A DNA stretch of 64,000 nt from a virus: positions 62,001 to 126,000 of the IMG/VR virus record IMGVR_UViG_3300031344_000002; one strand, 5' to 3'. The notes beneath the pieces were generated by a model that did not search any database, was not told where the DNA came from, and saw only the letters and a list, made by a program, of their open reading frames with translations. Numbering within the stretch: the first letter of the stretch is position 1; every line of letters starts with the position of its first letter. Positions 27,570-35,619 of the stretch are shown here, in pieces. Made by a program: the position numbers and the translations under genes.

Positions 27570-27953
27570 ATGAATAATATATCTTATAGTGCAGTCGTTC
27601 TTGATGATAGGTCAAAACAAAGACTTATTGAACGATTTAAAACAATTATTCCAGAAGGATTCGAAATTGTTGCGCATCACATGACTATTAACATGGGTGA
27701 AATCGACCCAAAACTTGAAAAATATCTAGGATTGCCAGTACGATTAAGTGTTAATGAATTTGCTATAGATGATAAAGTAATGGCTGTGGGGGTTAGCGGT
27801 TTTGAAACACACAACGCTAAAGCACATATTACATTAGCTGTAAATCGAGCAAATGGTGGTAAACCAATGATGTCAAATAAATTAACTAATTGGCAACCAT
27901 TAAAAAGACCATTATATATAACAGGTAAAGTAATAGAAGTGGAATTTAAGTAA
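27570..27953 (+). CDS. 2H phosphoesterase family protein
   Basis: A 127-residue protein with two H-x-T motifs: HMT (H37, T39) and HIT (H86, T88), separated by 49 residues, the hallmark of the 2H phosphoesterase fold (LigT, CPDase, AKAP7-like). Members act on 2',3'-cyclic RNA ends, and phage members such as Acb1 cut the cyclic nucleotides of CBASS defence. Here it lies one base before a PD-(D/E)xK gene and close to a HAD phosphatase of the RNA-repair type. RNA-end healing or counter-defence are both possible; sequence alone does not decide. The Thr of each motif is intact. Confidence 0.7.
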   Translation: MNNISYSAVVLDDRSKQRLIERFKTIIPEGFEIVAHHMTINMGEIDPKLEKYLGLPVRLSVNEFAIDDKVMAVGVSGFETHNAKAHITLAVNRANGGKPMMSNKLTNWQPLKRPLYITGKVIEVEFK

Positions 27954-27954
27954 C

Positions 27955-28458
27955 ATGGCTGATTGGAAAGAATCATCAAGAATGGGTTTTGAATTTGAAG
28001 ATTTTTGTTTAAAAGATTTAAATGAAAAATTATTTCCTCTTGCATATAAAAATATGAAAAAAGAAGAGTATAGTTATTATGATATTATACTTTTTAATGG
28101 TAAATTTGCAGAAAAACAAAAAACAATTGAATGTAAGTTTGATAAAATGGGTAGTGTTAGTGGTAACATTTGTATTGAAACTGGATGTTGGGGGAGGCAA
28201 TCAGGATTATTAATTACAAAAGCTGATTATTGGATTATTGGTGATGGTATTATAACATATATTGCTAAAACAAAAAGAATACATGATTGTATTGTTGAAA
28301 ATATAAATCAAATCGAGTATAAGAAAAAAACAAAAATTGAACAAAAGAAAGGTATTTTTAAAGAAATGGATATGTATATTATTCCAAAAAGATTCTTTGA
28401 ACCTTATTGTGAAGAAATTAATAATATTAATGAAATGAAATATAATTGTTTATTATGA
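27955..28458 (+). CDS. PD-(D/E)xK nuclease-like protein
   Basis: A 167-residue protein with a compact nuclease core: an N-terminal helix containing FEFEDFCLKDLN, then YYDIILFNG (D43) and TIECKFDK (E59, K61), giving D-x15-ExK on consecutive strands. SGNICIETGCWGRQSG, with conserved-looking aromatic and Gly residues, follows. This is the layout of restriction-endonuclease-fold proteins such as phage resolvases and DNA-end nucleases. It begins one base after the 2H gene's stop codon. The substrate is not evident. Confidence 0.65.
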   Translation: MADWKESSRMGFEFEDFCLKDLNEKLFPLAYKNMKKEEYSYYDIILFNGKFAEKQKTIECKFDKMGSVSGNICIETGCWGRQSGLLITKADYWIIGDGIITYIAKTKRIHDCIVENINQIEYKKKTKIEQKKGIFKEMDMYIIPKRFFEPYCEEINNINEMKYNCLL

Positions 28459-28462
28459 TTAA

Positions 28463-29050
28463 ATGTATTTAGAAATGGAAAATAATATTAAAAGATTAAT
28501 TATCAGTGACTTAGATGGAACTTTGATTAATTCACCAATGCCAGAAACAGGTAAAGTTCAATGGTCTGAGAAAATGAAAACGCCATATAAATATCAAGGT
28601 TGGTGGGGTCGTCCAGAAAGTTTGGATTTAAACGTTTTTGATATTAAACCATTTTCAAGTGTATTGAATCAATTAAAAGAAGAACAGGCAAAGCCAAATA
28701 CTTATGTAATAATACTTACATCAAGAATGGAAAAACTACGTCCACAAGTTCAAGCAATACTTGATGCAAATCATATTGTTGTTGATAAACTTGATATGAA
28801 ACGTGCAGAAGGAGATAAAGGAAAGAAAGTTTTGAGATATGTGGAGCAATTTCCAGAATTGGAAGAAATAAATGTTTACGATGATAGAGATACAGACATT
28901 CAATCTTATGTAGCAATTAAAAATCAAATTCCAAAAAGTATTAGATTTAATATATATTTAGCAAAAGAAGGTAAATTATCTTTATTAGAAAATAGATTTA
29001 CATTATTAAATATTATTCGTGAAGAAATTCAAAATATTTTAAAAAATTAA
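28463..29050 (+). CDS. HAD-family hydrolase, RNA-repair (Swiss-army-knife) type
   Basis: A 195-residue HAD protein. Motif I is ISDLDGTL (D16, D18), motif II is LTSRMEKL near residue 88, and motif IV is YDDRDTD near residue 138. The segment YKYQGWWGRPESLD between motifs I and II resembles the insert of the Swiss-army-knife RNA repair-like HAD group. An ATG at 28475 is an alternative start. It is the last of four closely spaced genes with nucleases and a 2H phosphoesterase. It probably removes phosphate from nucleic-acid ends, but this is inferred. Confidence 0.7.
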   Translation: MYLEMENNIKRLIISDLDGTLINSPMPETGKVQWSEKMKTPYKYQGWWGRPESLDLNVFDIKPFSSVLNQLKEEQAKPNTYVIILTSRMEKLRPQVQAILDANHIVVDKLDMKRAEGDKGKKVLRYVEQFPELEEINVYDDRDTDIQSYVAIKNQIPKSIRFNIYLAKEGKLSLLENRFTLLNIIREEIQNILKN

Positions 29051-29057
29051 AACAACT

Positions 29058-29066
29058 GTATTTATA
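29058..29066 (+). promoter_or_regulatory. GTATTTATA phage promoter motif
   Basis: GTATTTATAATAAAAA, ending 20 bases before the ATG at 29086. Confidence 0.65.
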
Positions 29067-29085
29067 ATAAAAATTAATAAACATT

Positions 29086-29940
29086 ATGTTAAAAAATGGA
29101 AGACCATATCATTTACCACAAATAAGTATGCCATATGACATTGTTTTAAATAAACTTGATGAAGAAGGAATTAAATATGAATTAGTTTCATTGAATCCAA
29201 GTGAAGACGATGGAATAAAAACATCTCAAAATGTGGTGTATTCAGATGAAATGGAAAAATGTAATGTTGATGATACAAATCCAATATGGCTTTCAAATGA
29301 TGGTGAAAATATTAATATTTGCGATGGGCATCACAGGTATGTTAAATCATTGATTGACAATAAGTTACTTAAAGCAGTTAAACTCGATTTAAATGAAAAA
29401 GATGCTAGTAGAGTGTTAAATAAAATTCAAGATATTTACGAATATGAACAAGCACGTAATATGGAAGAAGTGGAAGACCAAGATGCAATTAATTATTATG
29501 ATAATAATGCAGAAAGCGGTAAAGAAAATACTAATACAGAATTTTTAGATTCATTAGAAGAAGATAATTTAGCACTACAAGCAGAAGCACCAAGTAAAAA
29601 TGAAAAAACAATTGTTGCATATAGAAAAGAACCAATTAAAGAAAATTCAATTATTGGAAATTTTTTTATATTAAAACCAATTGATGGGTATGATAAATAT
29701 GAAATTAATTTCGAAAATTTATTAGACGTAAATGCATTAGGTATTGTTTATAAAGATGGACAAGAACCAGTTGATATATTAGCGAAAAACTGGTTTCCAC
29801 ATATAAATTTTGAAAAATTAAGCGAGCAATATAATGTTCCAGCATTAAATCTAAAAAATAAAGCAATTGCAGAAAAAGCAATGAAAAATGGTTATGATGG
29901 AATTAAATATAATGATACATTAATACAAGGATTAAAATAA
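29086..29940 (+). CDS. ParB-like domain fused to ADP-ribosyltransferase-like domain
   Basis: A 284-residue protein. Residues about 60-100 hold WLSNDGENINICDGHHRYVKSL; the DGHHR sequence near residue 82-87 is the ParB/sulfiredoxin-like nucleotide-binding motif. After an acidic linker (about 120-180), the C-terminal part begins VAYRKEPI and ends NGYDGIKYNDT, a pattern found at the start and end of ADP-ribosyltransferase-like domains in phage effectors. ParB-like proteins can use CTP or ATP, while ART domains use NAD. The family match is by eye and moderate. It has its own promoter motif and is followed by a small gene. Confidence 0.55.
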   Translation: MLKNGRPYHLPQISMPYDIVLNKLDEEGIKYELVSLNPSEDDGIKTSQNVVYSDEMEKCNVDDTNPIWLSNDGENINICDGHHRYVKSLIDNKLLKAVKLDLNEKDASRVLNKIQDIYEYEQARNMEEVEDQDAINYYDNNAESGKENTNTEFLDSLEEDNLALQAEAPSKNEKTIVAYRKEPIKENSIIGNFFILKPIDGYDKYEINFENLLDVNALGIVYKDGQEPVDILAKNWFPHINFEKLSEQYNVPALNLKNKAIAEKAMKNGYDGIKYNDTLIQGLK

Positions 29941-29948
29941 TTAAAAAC

Positions 29949-30320
29949 ATGAGTACATTTAAAATTATAAACATAACAAATCTCGCTTCAAAGCGAGATT
30001 TTAAATACAATTCAATACTTGATATTGATTATGTAGATAAAATGACAAAAAAAATTATTAGTATAAAACCCGGTGATACTGCTTATTTAACAATACCGTC
30101 ATTACCTTTGTCAGTACATAGGTTAAGAGTTAAAAATTTAATAACTGTAGATGAAATTGATAGTATAGAGTTTGCCAAATCAATGAAGAATATAAAAACT
30201 AAAACAGTTATTAAAGAAGTTGTTGATGAAGAAGAAAAAAAATCTATTCAGAAAAGTAAAAAAAAATATTCTAAAAAAGAAGAAGAAGCAGATACTGAAG
30301 TAGATATGAAGCACATATAA
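29949..30320 (+). CDS. Unknown protein (123 aa) with charged tail
   Basis: A 123-residue protein, eight bases after the preceding stop and 25 before a hairpin terminator. Residues 1-75 look like a small beta-rich domain (ITNLASKRDFKYNSILDIDYVD, SIKPGDTAYLTIPSLPLSVHRLRVKNLI) and the last 40 are Lys/Glu-rich. Gene size and pattern fit small phage structural or baseplate-associated proteins, but no family is recognised. Confidence 0.55.
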   Translation: MSTFKIINITNLASKRDFKYNSILDIDYVDKMTKKIISIKPGDTAYLTIPSLPLSVHRLRVKNLITVDEIDSIEFAKSMKNIKTKTVIKEVVDEEEKKSIQKSKKKYSKKEEEADTEVDMKHI

Positions 30321-30344
30321 ACATATTTATGCATCAAATAATAT

Positions 30345-30375
30345 AAAGCCAACATTTTGTTGGCTTTTATTTTTA
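30345..30375 (+). terminator. Intrinsic terminator
   Basis: AAAGCCAAC (30345-30353) pairs with GTTGGCTTT (30359-30367) around a five-base loop, followed by a T-rich run. It ends the 29086-30320 unit. Confidence 0.8.
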
Positions 30376-30414
30376 AATAACCTTTCATATTTGATAATTT
30401 TATATTATTTTTAC

Positions 30415-30423
30415 GTATTTAAT
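30415..30423 (+). promoter_or_regulatory. GTATTTAAT, weak variant of promoter motif
   Basis: GTATTTAATAATAAATTA lies 35 bases before the ATG at 30458, after a terminator, where a new promoter is needed. One base of the core differs. Confidence 0.35.
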
Positions 30424-30457
30424 AATAAATTACATTATTTTATAATAAATTATAAAT

Positions 30458-31846
30458 ATGGACGGCAAAATAAGAGTTTTATTTTATAACCTTGATGGTG
30501 CAGGAGTAAATTTTTTTCGAACACTTTCCCCAGCAATGGAACTTGAAAGGAATCATTCAGAAGATTTTTATGTTGAAATTAATCCACAAATTGATTTTAA
30601 CGACCCAAAATTCGTTGATTATCTTAAAACATTTCATATCATACATTACCATCGTCAATTTCTTGGTGAAACACAAAAAATGATTCAATTAGCTAATGAA
30701 TTAAGAAAATCAGGAACAATTTTAATTGTTGATATCGATGACTATTGGAAATTACATAAACAACATCCTTTTTATATGATGAGTCAAGAAAAGAAATTGT
30801 ATGTTCCAATTATTGAAAATCTTAAAATTGCCGATTATGTTACAACTACAACTGATTTATTTGCTTCAGAAATTCGTACCATAACTGGTAAAGATAATGT
30901 TGAAGTATTCTATAATTCAGTTGACCCGATTTGGATGAAACAATTTCAAAATAATTGGAAACCTGACCCTGATGGTTTGGTAAGAATAACTTATGCTGGA
31001 GGTTCAAGTCATTTGGGTGATATAGAACAACTTGAAGGAGTTATGAATGTACTTTCCAACGACCCACAAGTTAAAGATAAATTTAAGATTATACTAGCGG
31101 GTTTTGATTGTGAAGGTAATACAACAGATATTACATTTAATCAAGAATTTGGTGATGAATTGCAAAAAAGAGGATTATGGAAACCAGAAATAGTAAAAGC
31201 AATTAATAATTCAAAAGGTAATGTCGATGCAATTCCTAAACTACCAATAGATTTAAAAGAAAAATATAGAGATAAAATATTTAATCAGAATCAAAGAGAT
31301 ATTACATCTAAAGAAAGTGTATATTTGAATTATGAAAATATTTTAACTGATAATCATCATATGATTAAAAATCTTGATTATTTACAATGGCTTATGAATT
31401 TAGAAAGAAACGTAAAGTATGAAAATGAAGGTAATTTTGGTAGACGTTGGACACAAAAAGCAAATACATATGCACAAGTACTTGATGAAACTGATATAGT
31501 AATTGCTCCACTTGCCAATAATCCATTTAATAAAATGAAGTCGAATCTTAAACAAGTTGAATGTTGGACAAGAAAACTTCCTATAGTATGTTCAGATATT
31601 CCACCATATAATGTACATGGTAAGCACATGGAAAATTGTGTATTAATTCCGATGGAATTACCAAAAAATGCAAGAAAATATTGGGTTAAGTATTTAAAGA
31701 GACTTATATTGGATGCAGATTTAAGAAAAAAACTTGGTGAACAATTATATGAAGACTTTAAGGTTGAATATTCATTAAAAAATGTAACCCAGAAACGTGC
31801 AGAATTTTATAAGGCAGTAGTTGCTAAAACATTAGTAGTAGTTTAA
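30458..31846 (+). CDS. Glycosyltransferase, GT-B fold (GT4-like)
   Basis: A 462-residue protein with the two-domain layout of GT-B enzymes. The N-terminal domain starts KIRVLFYNLDGAGVNFFR and contains IIHYHRQF and LIVDIDDYW. The C-terminal domain starts RITYAGGSSHLGD and includes KIILAGFDCEG, VIAPLANNPFNKMKSNLKQVECW and PIVCSDIPPY, the usual donor-nucleotide-binding region of GT4. Substrate unknown. It opens a unit of unknown genes ending at the terminator near 34402. Phage enzymes of this type modify DNA, virion proteins or host envelope. Confidence 0.75.
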   Translation: MDGKIRVLFYNLDGAGVNFFRTLSPAMELERNHSEDFYVEINPQIDFNDPKFVDYLKTFHIIHYHRQFLGETQKMIQLANELRKSGTILIVDIDDYWKLHKQHPFYMMSQEKKLYVPIIENLKIADYVTTTTDLFASEIRTITGKDNVEVFYNSVDPIWMKQFQNNWKPDPDGLVRITYAGGSSHLGDIEQLEGVMNVLSNDPQVKDKFKIILAGFDCEGNTTDITFNQEFGDELQKRGLWKPEIVKAINNSKGNVDAIPKLPIDLKEKYRDKIFNQNQRDITSKESVYLNYENILTDNHHMIKNLDYLQWLMNLERNVKYENEGNFGRRWTQKANTYAQVLDETDIVIAPLANNPFNKMKSNLKQVECWTRKLPIVCSDIPPYNVHGKHMENCVLIPMELPKNARKYWVKYLKRLILDADLRKKLGEQLYEDFKVEYSLKNVTQKRAEFYKAVVAKTLVVV

Positions 31847-31857
31847 AAAACAAAAAC

Positions 31858-32451
31858 ATGAAAAAAAGTAAAATTAAAAAATTAATAAGAAAAGAAATTA
31901 ACAAAATACTTCCTTTCTTAATAGAAGAATTATTAAATGCAGTAAAATATCAGAACATTTATAACAAATCTGATGATATTGGCAAAGTAGAAAATGTTGA
32001 CAATAAATCAAATACTACATTCGATGAGGATGTGAGATTTGATAATATTAAGAAAGAATATCCAGAAATCGATGAAATTAAAAATAAAGTTCAACAAACT
32101 TTTTTTCCTTCTGGTGTTGAAACTAGGTTTGTTAACTATTTAGCAGAAGCTGTTTTATTAAATAAAAGAATTATTAAACGAGATGGAAATTGGAAAGGTG
32201 AATATTATAAGAATCTTTTTAATGAATTTAAAAAAATTGTTGACGACTATAATGATGTGTATTATAATAAGGCAAAAAAAGAATTATCATTAAATAATGA
32301 ATTAAATAATATTTCCACTACTTTGAATGATTTAAAAAAGGAATCAATTATTAATAATAATAATAAATTAGTAATTGATTTGGATGAATTGAAAAAAGAA
32401 AATTTTGAACAAAAAATTAATAATATGACTAATGAAGCAAATAATAGTTAA
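31858..32451 (+). CDS. Unknown Asn/Lys-rich protein (197 aa)
   Basis: A 197-residue hydrophilic protein, 11 bases after the glycosyltransferase. The N-terminus is basic (MKKSKIKKLIRKEINK). The middle (QQTFFPSGVETRFVNYLAEAVLLNKR) may be a small globular helical domain, and the C-terminal part has coiled-coil-like helices. I recognise no family. Confidence 0.55.
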   Translation: MKKSKIKKLIRKEINKILPFLIEELLNAVKYQNIYNKSDDIGKVENVDNKSNTTFDEDVRFDNIKKEYPEIDEIKNKVQQTFFPSGVETRFVNYLAEAVLLNKRIIKRDGNWKGEYYKNLFNEFKKIVDDYNDVYYNKAKKELSLNNELNNISTTLNDLKKESIINNNNKLVIDLDELKKENFEQKINNMTNEANNS

Positions 32452-32464
32452 TTAATAAATTTAG

Positions 32465-33376
32465 ATGAAACATTTATTTCAAAAAATAATTCTTTGGACA
32501 TATATAAAAATTCATACAATTATTATATATGTTTCTTTGGCATTATATAGGACTGAAGAAGACATATTAAAATCATCTGCTATTGATATTCAGGATAAAG
32601 ATAAAAAAACAACAAGAAAACTTCATAAAAATCCTTTGCTTGAAAAATTTTATGCTGGTCAACGTGATGAACGCTATGTTAAAGATTATTATGAACTTCT
32701 TAAGAAAGCAGATAAATTTATGTGCAAATCAACACCACATCAAATGGCTGTTGCTGCAGATAAACATGGCATGAGTTATGGAATGAAAGACCAATATGGT
32801 CGTAGATATGAACATTATGGATTTTTCGATGATAAGCATAAACATGCTGGTAAGACATTGGGTGAGGTTTTGACTTTAGAATTTGAAGAAAGGCGTACTA
32901 AAGATGACAATTATAAAATAATGTACATTTTTAATAATAAACCAATTGAAGTGGGTTTTGCAAAAGTATTGGATGTTGTAGAAAAAACCCAAAAAGAAAA
33001 TGCGGATTTTGAATATGAGGTACAAGATATGTTCAAGAAATCCAAATCTTTTGAATTTCCAATTAAAGCAACACATATTAATGAAAATATTATAAATAAA
33101 ATTGAGGAATTAACAGAATATTTACACATAAAAAGAATCGGTTTTGAATATAGGATATTAGAATTTTTCATACCATTGAAGTTTAAAACTTCAGAATTAG
33201 ATGATGATTCAAATGCGTTTAAGGAAATTCAAGATATTAAAGAAATTTATGTGAGAGATGAATATGGCGAATTGAAAGCATTTAGAATTATTAAATTCGT
33301 GAAAAGATTAATACATAATGACATATATGAAGTCCTGAAATTTGAAGGAATTGAAATGGAAACAATAAAATTATAA
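32465..33376 (+). CDS. Unknown protein with one N-terminal hydrophobic segment (303 aa)
   Basis: A 303-residue protein. Residues about 7-27 (KIILWTYIKIHTIIIYVSLAL) could be a membrane anchor or a signal-like helix; the rest is hydrophilic. A conserved-looking block includes CKSTPHQMAVAADKHGMSYG and YGRRYEHYGFFDDKHKH with several His residues. No known family is recognised. It is third in the 30458 unit. Confidence 0.55.
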   Translation: MKHLFQKIILWTYIKIHTIIIYVSLALYRTEEDILKSSAIDIQDKDKKTTRKLHKNPLLEKFYAGQRDERYVKDYYELLKKADKFMCKSTPHQMAVAADKHGMSYGMKDQYGRRYEHYGFFDDKHKHAGKTLGEVLTLEFEERRTKDDNYKIMYIFNNKPIEVGFAKVLDVVEKTQKENADFEYEVQDMFKKSKSFEFPIKATHINENIINKIEELTEYLHIKRIGFEYRILEFFIPLKFKTSELDDDSNAFKEIQDIKEIYVRDEYGELKAFRIIKFVKRLIHNDIYEVLKFEGIEMETIKL

Positions 33377-33396
33377 TAAAACTAAAACGAAATATT

Positions 33397-33906
33397 ATGG
33401 CAGATTCAAGTTTTTTAGAAAAACTCAAAAAAGCAGTTGATACTGGTGAGTTTAATTCAGAAGCAGCAAAAAAAATAATTGAAATTGATAAATTAGCAGA
33501 TGAAAAATTATCAACAATGACAAAACCTAATATATCTATTGAGGATAGTGATTTATCGAAATCAATTAATGACCGTGTAAAAAAAGCGGGTATTAAAACT
33601 GTAAGTGAAGAAGAAGTACTTATACTTAATTCAGAATATGAAAAAAAAATGCAAGAAATGAAAGAAAGTGATGAAGAAAATAAACGAATTGCTGGATTAA
33701 CAAATTTGGCTGATAAACAACTTGAAACACTTATCGAAATTGAAGATATGTTGAAAGCAAGCATTCAAGATTTGTTATCTTTTACCAAAGAACTTGAAGA
33801 AAAATTTGGTAAAGAATTTGAAGCAAAGAATCCAATATTTACAAACTTACTTGAAAAAATTAATCAAATAAATATGAAATATAAGAATTCTATTATTAAC
33901 AATTAA
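33397..33906 (+). CDS. Coiled-coil protein (169 aa), unknown
   Basis: A 169-residue acidic and helical protein with long heptad-like stretches (LNSEYEKKMQEMKESDEEN, LADKQLETLIEIEDMLK). It resembles small scaffold or chaperone proteins but matches no family I know. It starts 20 bases after the preceding stop. Confidence 0.55.
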   Translation: MADSSFLEKLKKAVDTGEFNSEAAKKIIEIDKLADEKLSTMTKPNISIEDSDLSKSINDRVKKAGIKTVSEEEVLILNSEYEKKMQEMKESDEENKRIAGLTNLADKQLETLIEIEDMLKASIQDLLSFTKELEEKFGKEFEAKNPIFTNLLEKINQINMKYKNSIINN

Positions 33907-33917
33907 AAATAATTATT

Positions 33918-34382
33918 ATGGCAAAAATTGAAAAAGCATCAGAAGAAATGATTAATCTTTTCGGTGAAATTAAAAGTAAAACAACAATCAAAAATTGGCT
34001 TGAATTTGAAGTTCTTTGTAACAATAAACAAAAGGAACTTTATAAAATCGTTAAAACAAATGACCTTGTAGAGGTATTAACAAATGGTATTAATTTTGCG
34101 GTCATTTTTAACGAAGAAATTTTCGACCAATTACCCCCAGACTTACAAGAAATTGCAATTGTTGAATGTCTTGCAGGTGTAAGTGTCAATGAAACAGACA
34201 CAGTTTCATTAGAGAAACCTAATTTCAATACACATACTGGTGTATTAGAAAAATATGGACATGCTCCAATTATTACATTACATGAATCAATTAAAAGCCT
34301 TTATGATGTAAAAAAACAAAAAGAGGATGAGGCAAAAGCATTAACAAAAGGTAAACGAGGTAGAAAACCAAAGCAAATGTAA
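33918..34382 (+). CDS. Unknown protein (154 aa) with AT-hook-like C-terminus
   Basis: A 154-residue protein with a globular part (IFNEEIFDQLPPDLQEIAIVE, then SLEKPNFNTHTGVLEKYGHAPI) and the tail KGKRGRKPKQM, which fits the AT-hook minor-groove-binding pattern (RGRKP). It may bind AT-rich DNA such as this genome. The globular domain is not assigned. It is followed by a strong terminator. Confidence 0.6.
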   Translation: MAKIEKASEEMINLFGEIKSKTTIKNWLEFEVLCNNKQKELYKIVKTNDLVEVLTNGINFAVIFNEEIFDQLPPDLQEIAIVECLAGVSVNETDTVSLEKPNFNTHTGVLEKYGHAPIITLHESIKSLYDVKKQKEDEAKALTKGKRGRKPKQM

Positions 34383-34401
34383 ATAAATTATTAATAATAT
34401 T

Positions 34402-34430
34402 AAATCCCGGCAAGTTTGTCGGGATTTTTT
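34402..34430 (+). terminator. Intrinsic terminator before baseplate operon
   Basis: AAATCCCGGCAA pairs with TTGTCGGGATTT around a two-base loop (one mismatch), followed by six T. A promoter motif at 34440 restarts transcription ten bases later. Confidence 0.85.
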
Positions 34431-34439
34431 ATTTATTAA

Positions 34440-34448
34440 GTATTTATA
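34440..34448 (+). promoter_or_regulatory. GTATTTATA promoter of baseplate operon
   Basis: GTATTTATATAAAAAA, ending 16 bases before the ATG at 34464. Confidence 0.65.
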
Positions 34449-34463
34449 TAAAAAATAATTACA

Positions 34464-34862
34464 ATGAATTCATATAATATTACTTATCCATTTCGAGATG
34501 ACCAAGCGACCAATTCATTTCTTTTAATGAATCAAGTAAGTAAAGATTCATATAGTTCTAATTTGCTTTTACTTTTATTAACGCAAAAGAATGAAAGATA
34601 TTATGAACCAGATTATGGTACAAATTTATTAAAATATATATTTGAACCAAATGATAATTTAACTTCAAATCAAATAGAAGAAGAAATTAAAAATACTGTT
34701 TCATTATATATTCCAGAAATTAAAATAACTTCAGTAACATTTAATACAGTGGTTGATGATAATGGACAACCAATGTCCGATAATCAAATAAATGTTAATA
34801 TTAAATTTGTGTATACTGAAGGTGTACTTAATGAAGAAGGTAATATTGATTTAAATTTTTAA
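34464..34862 (+). CDS. Baseplate wedge protein, GPW/gp25-like
   Basis: A 132-residue protein of the size of T4 gp25. It has the family pattern: YPFRDD near the start, NLLLLLLTQKNERYYEPDYGTNLLKYIFEP in the middle, and a C-terminal EIKITSV strand. gp25-like proteins form the core of the baseplate wedge and contact the sheath initiator. It heads an operon with the gp6-like gene, as expected for a contractile tail. Confidence 0.85.
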   Translation: MNSYNITYPFRDDQATNSFLLMNQVSKDSYSSNLLLLLLTQKNERYYEPDYGTNLLKYIFEPNDNLTSNQIEEEIKNTVSLYIPEIKITSVTFNTVVDDNGQPMSDNQINVNIKFVYTEGVLNEEGNIDLNF

Positions 34863-34864
34863 AT

Positions 34865-35611
34865 ATGACAATATCTTTGTGTATTACATGTATGAATAGA
34901 ATAGAGTTTTTAAATTTAACTATATTTAAAAATATTGAATTAATTAAAGAATTTAATGATTTTAATAATAATAAATTTGAAATATCATTATGTAATTATG
35001 ATTCTAAAGATGATTTAGATAAATTCGTTTCTAATAATCTTCAAGAATATATAAATTCTGGATTATTAAAATATATTAAAGTTAATAATAAGAAATATTT
35101 TAATATGCCACATTCAAAAAATATAGCACATAGATATTCAACTGGTGATGTATTAATTAATTTTGATTGTGATAATACATTAAATAAATATGTTGTAAAT
35201 TTCATTCATCAAACATTTACAATAAATGATATTAATAAAATATATTTAAGTGATTCAGAATGCTGTGGATTTTTGGGTTTAAGTAGATTTAATTTTTTTA
35301 AATTAGGTGGTTATAATGAAAATTTATTTTCATATGGTTTTGATGATATTGATTTAAAAAGAAGACTTGAAAAACATCTTAATTGTTCAAACATATCGTT
35401 ACCAAAATGTTTTCAATATAATACAAATTGCGTGATTCATCAAAATAGTGAATTTAAAATTCTTAATTTTAATAAAGAATTGGATGGTGTTATTTATAAT
35501 AATATAAGTCAAACAACAGAATATAATGCAAAGATTTCAAATTTTTATGATAAAAATAATGTTATGAACCCAAACGAATTCGAAGGAATTGATTTTGGAA
35601 ATTTAAAATAA
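34865..35611 (+). CDS. Glycosyltransferase, GT-A fold, within baseplate operon
   Basis: A 248-residue protein starting two bases after the gp25-like stop. The start (MTISLCITCMNRIEFL) is the nucleotide-sugar-binding strand of GT2-like enzymes. NFDCDN gives a DxD-type metal site, and LGGYNENLFSYGFDDIDLKRRL is the acceptor-side motif of GT2/GT7-type galactosyl- or N-acetylgalactosaminyl-transferases. A sugar-adding enzyme sitting between two baseplate genes suggests virion protein glycosylation, but DNA or envelope modification are alternatives. Confidence 0.75.
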   Translation: MTISLCITCMNRIEFLNLTIFKNIELIKEFNDFNNNKFEISLCNYDSKDDLDKFVSNNLQEYINSGLLKYIKVNNKKYFNMPHSKNIAHRYSTGDVLINFDCDNTLNKYVVNFIHQTFTINDINKIYLSDSECCGFLGLSRFNFFKLGGYNENLFSYGFDDIDLKRRLEKHLNCSNISLPKCFQYNTNCVIHQNSEFKILNFNKELDGVIYNNISQTTEYNAKISNFYDKNNVMNPNEFEGIDFGNLK

Positions 35612-35619
35612 AAAATAAA

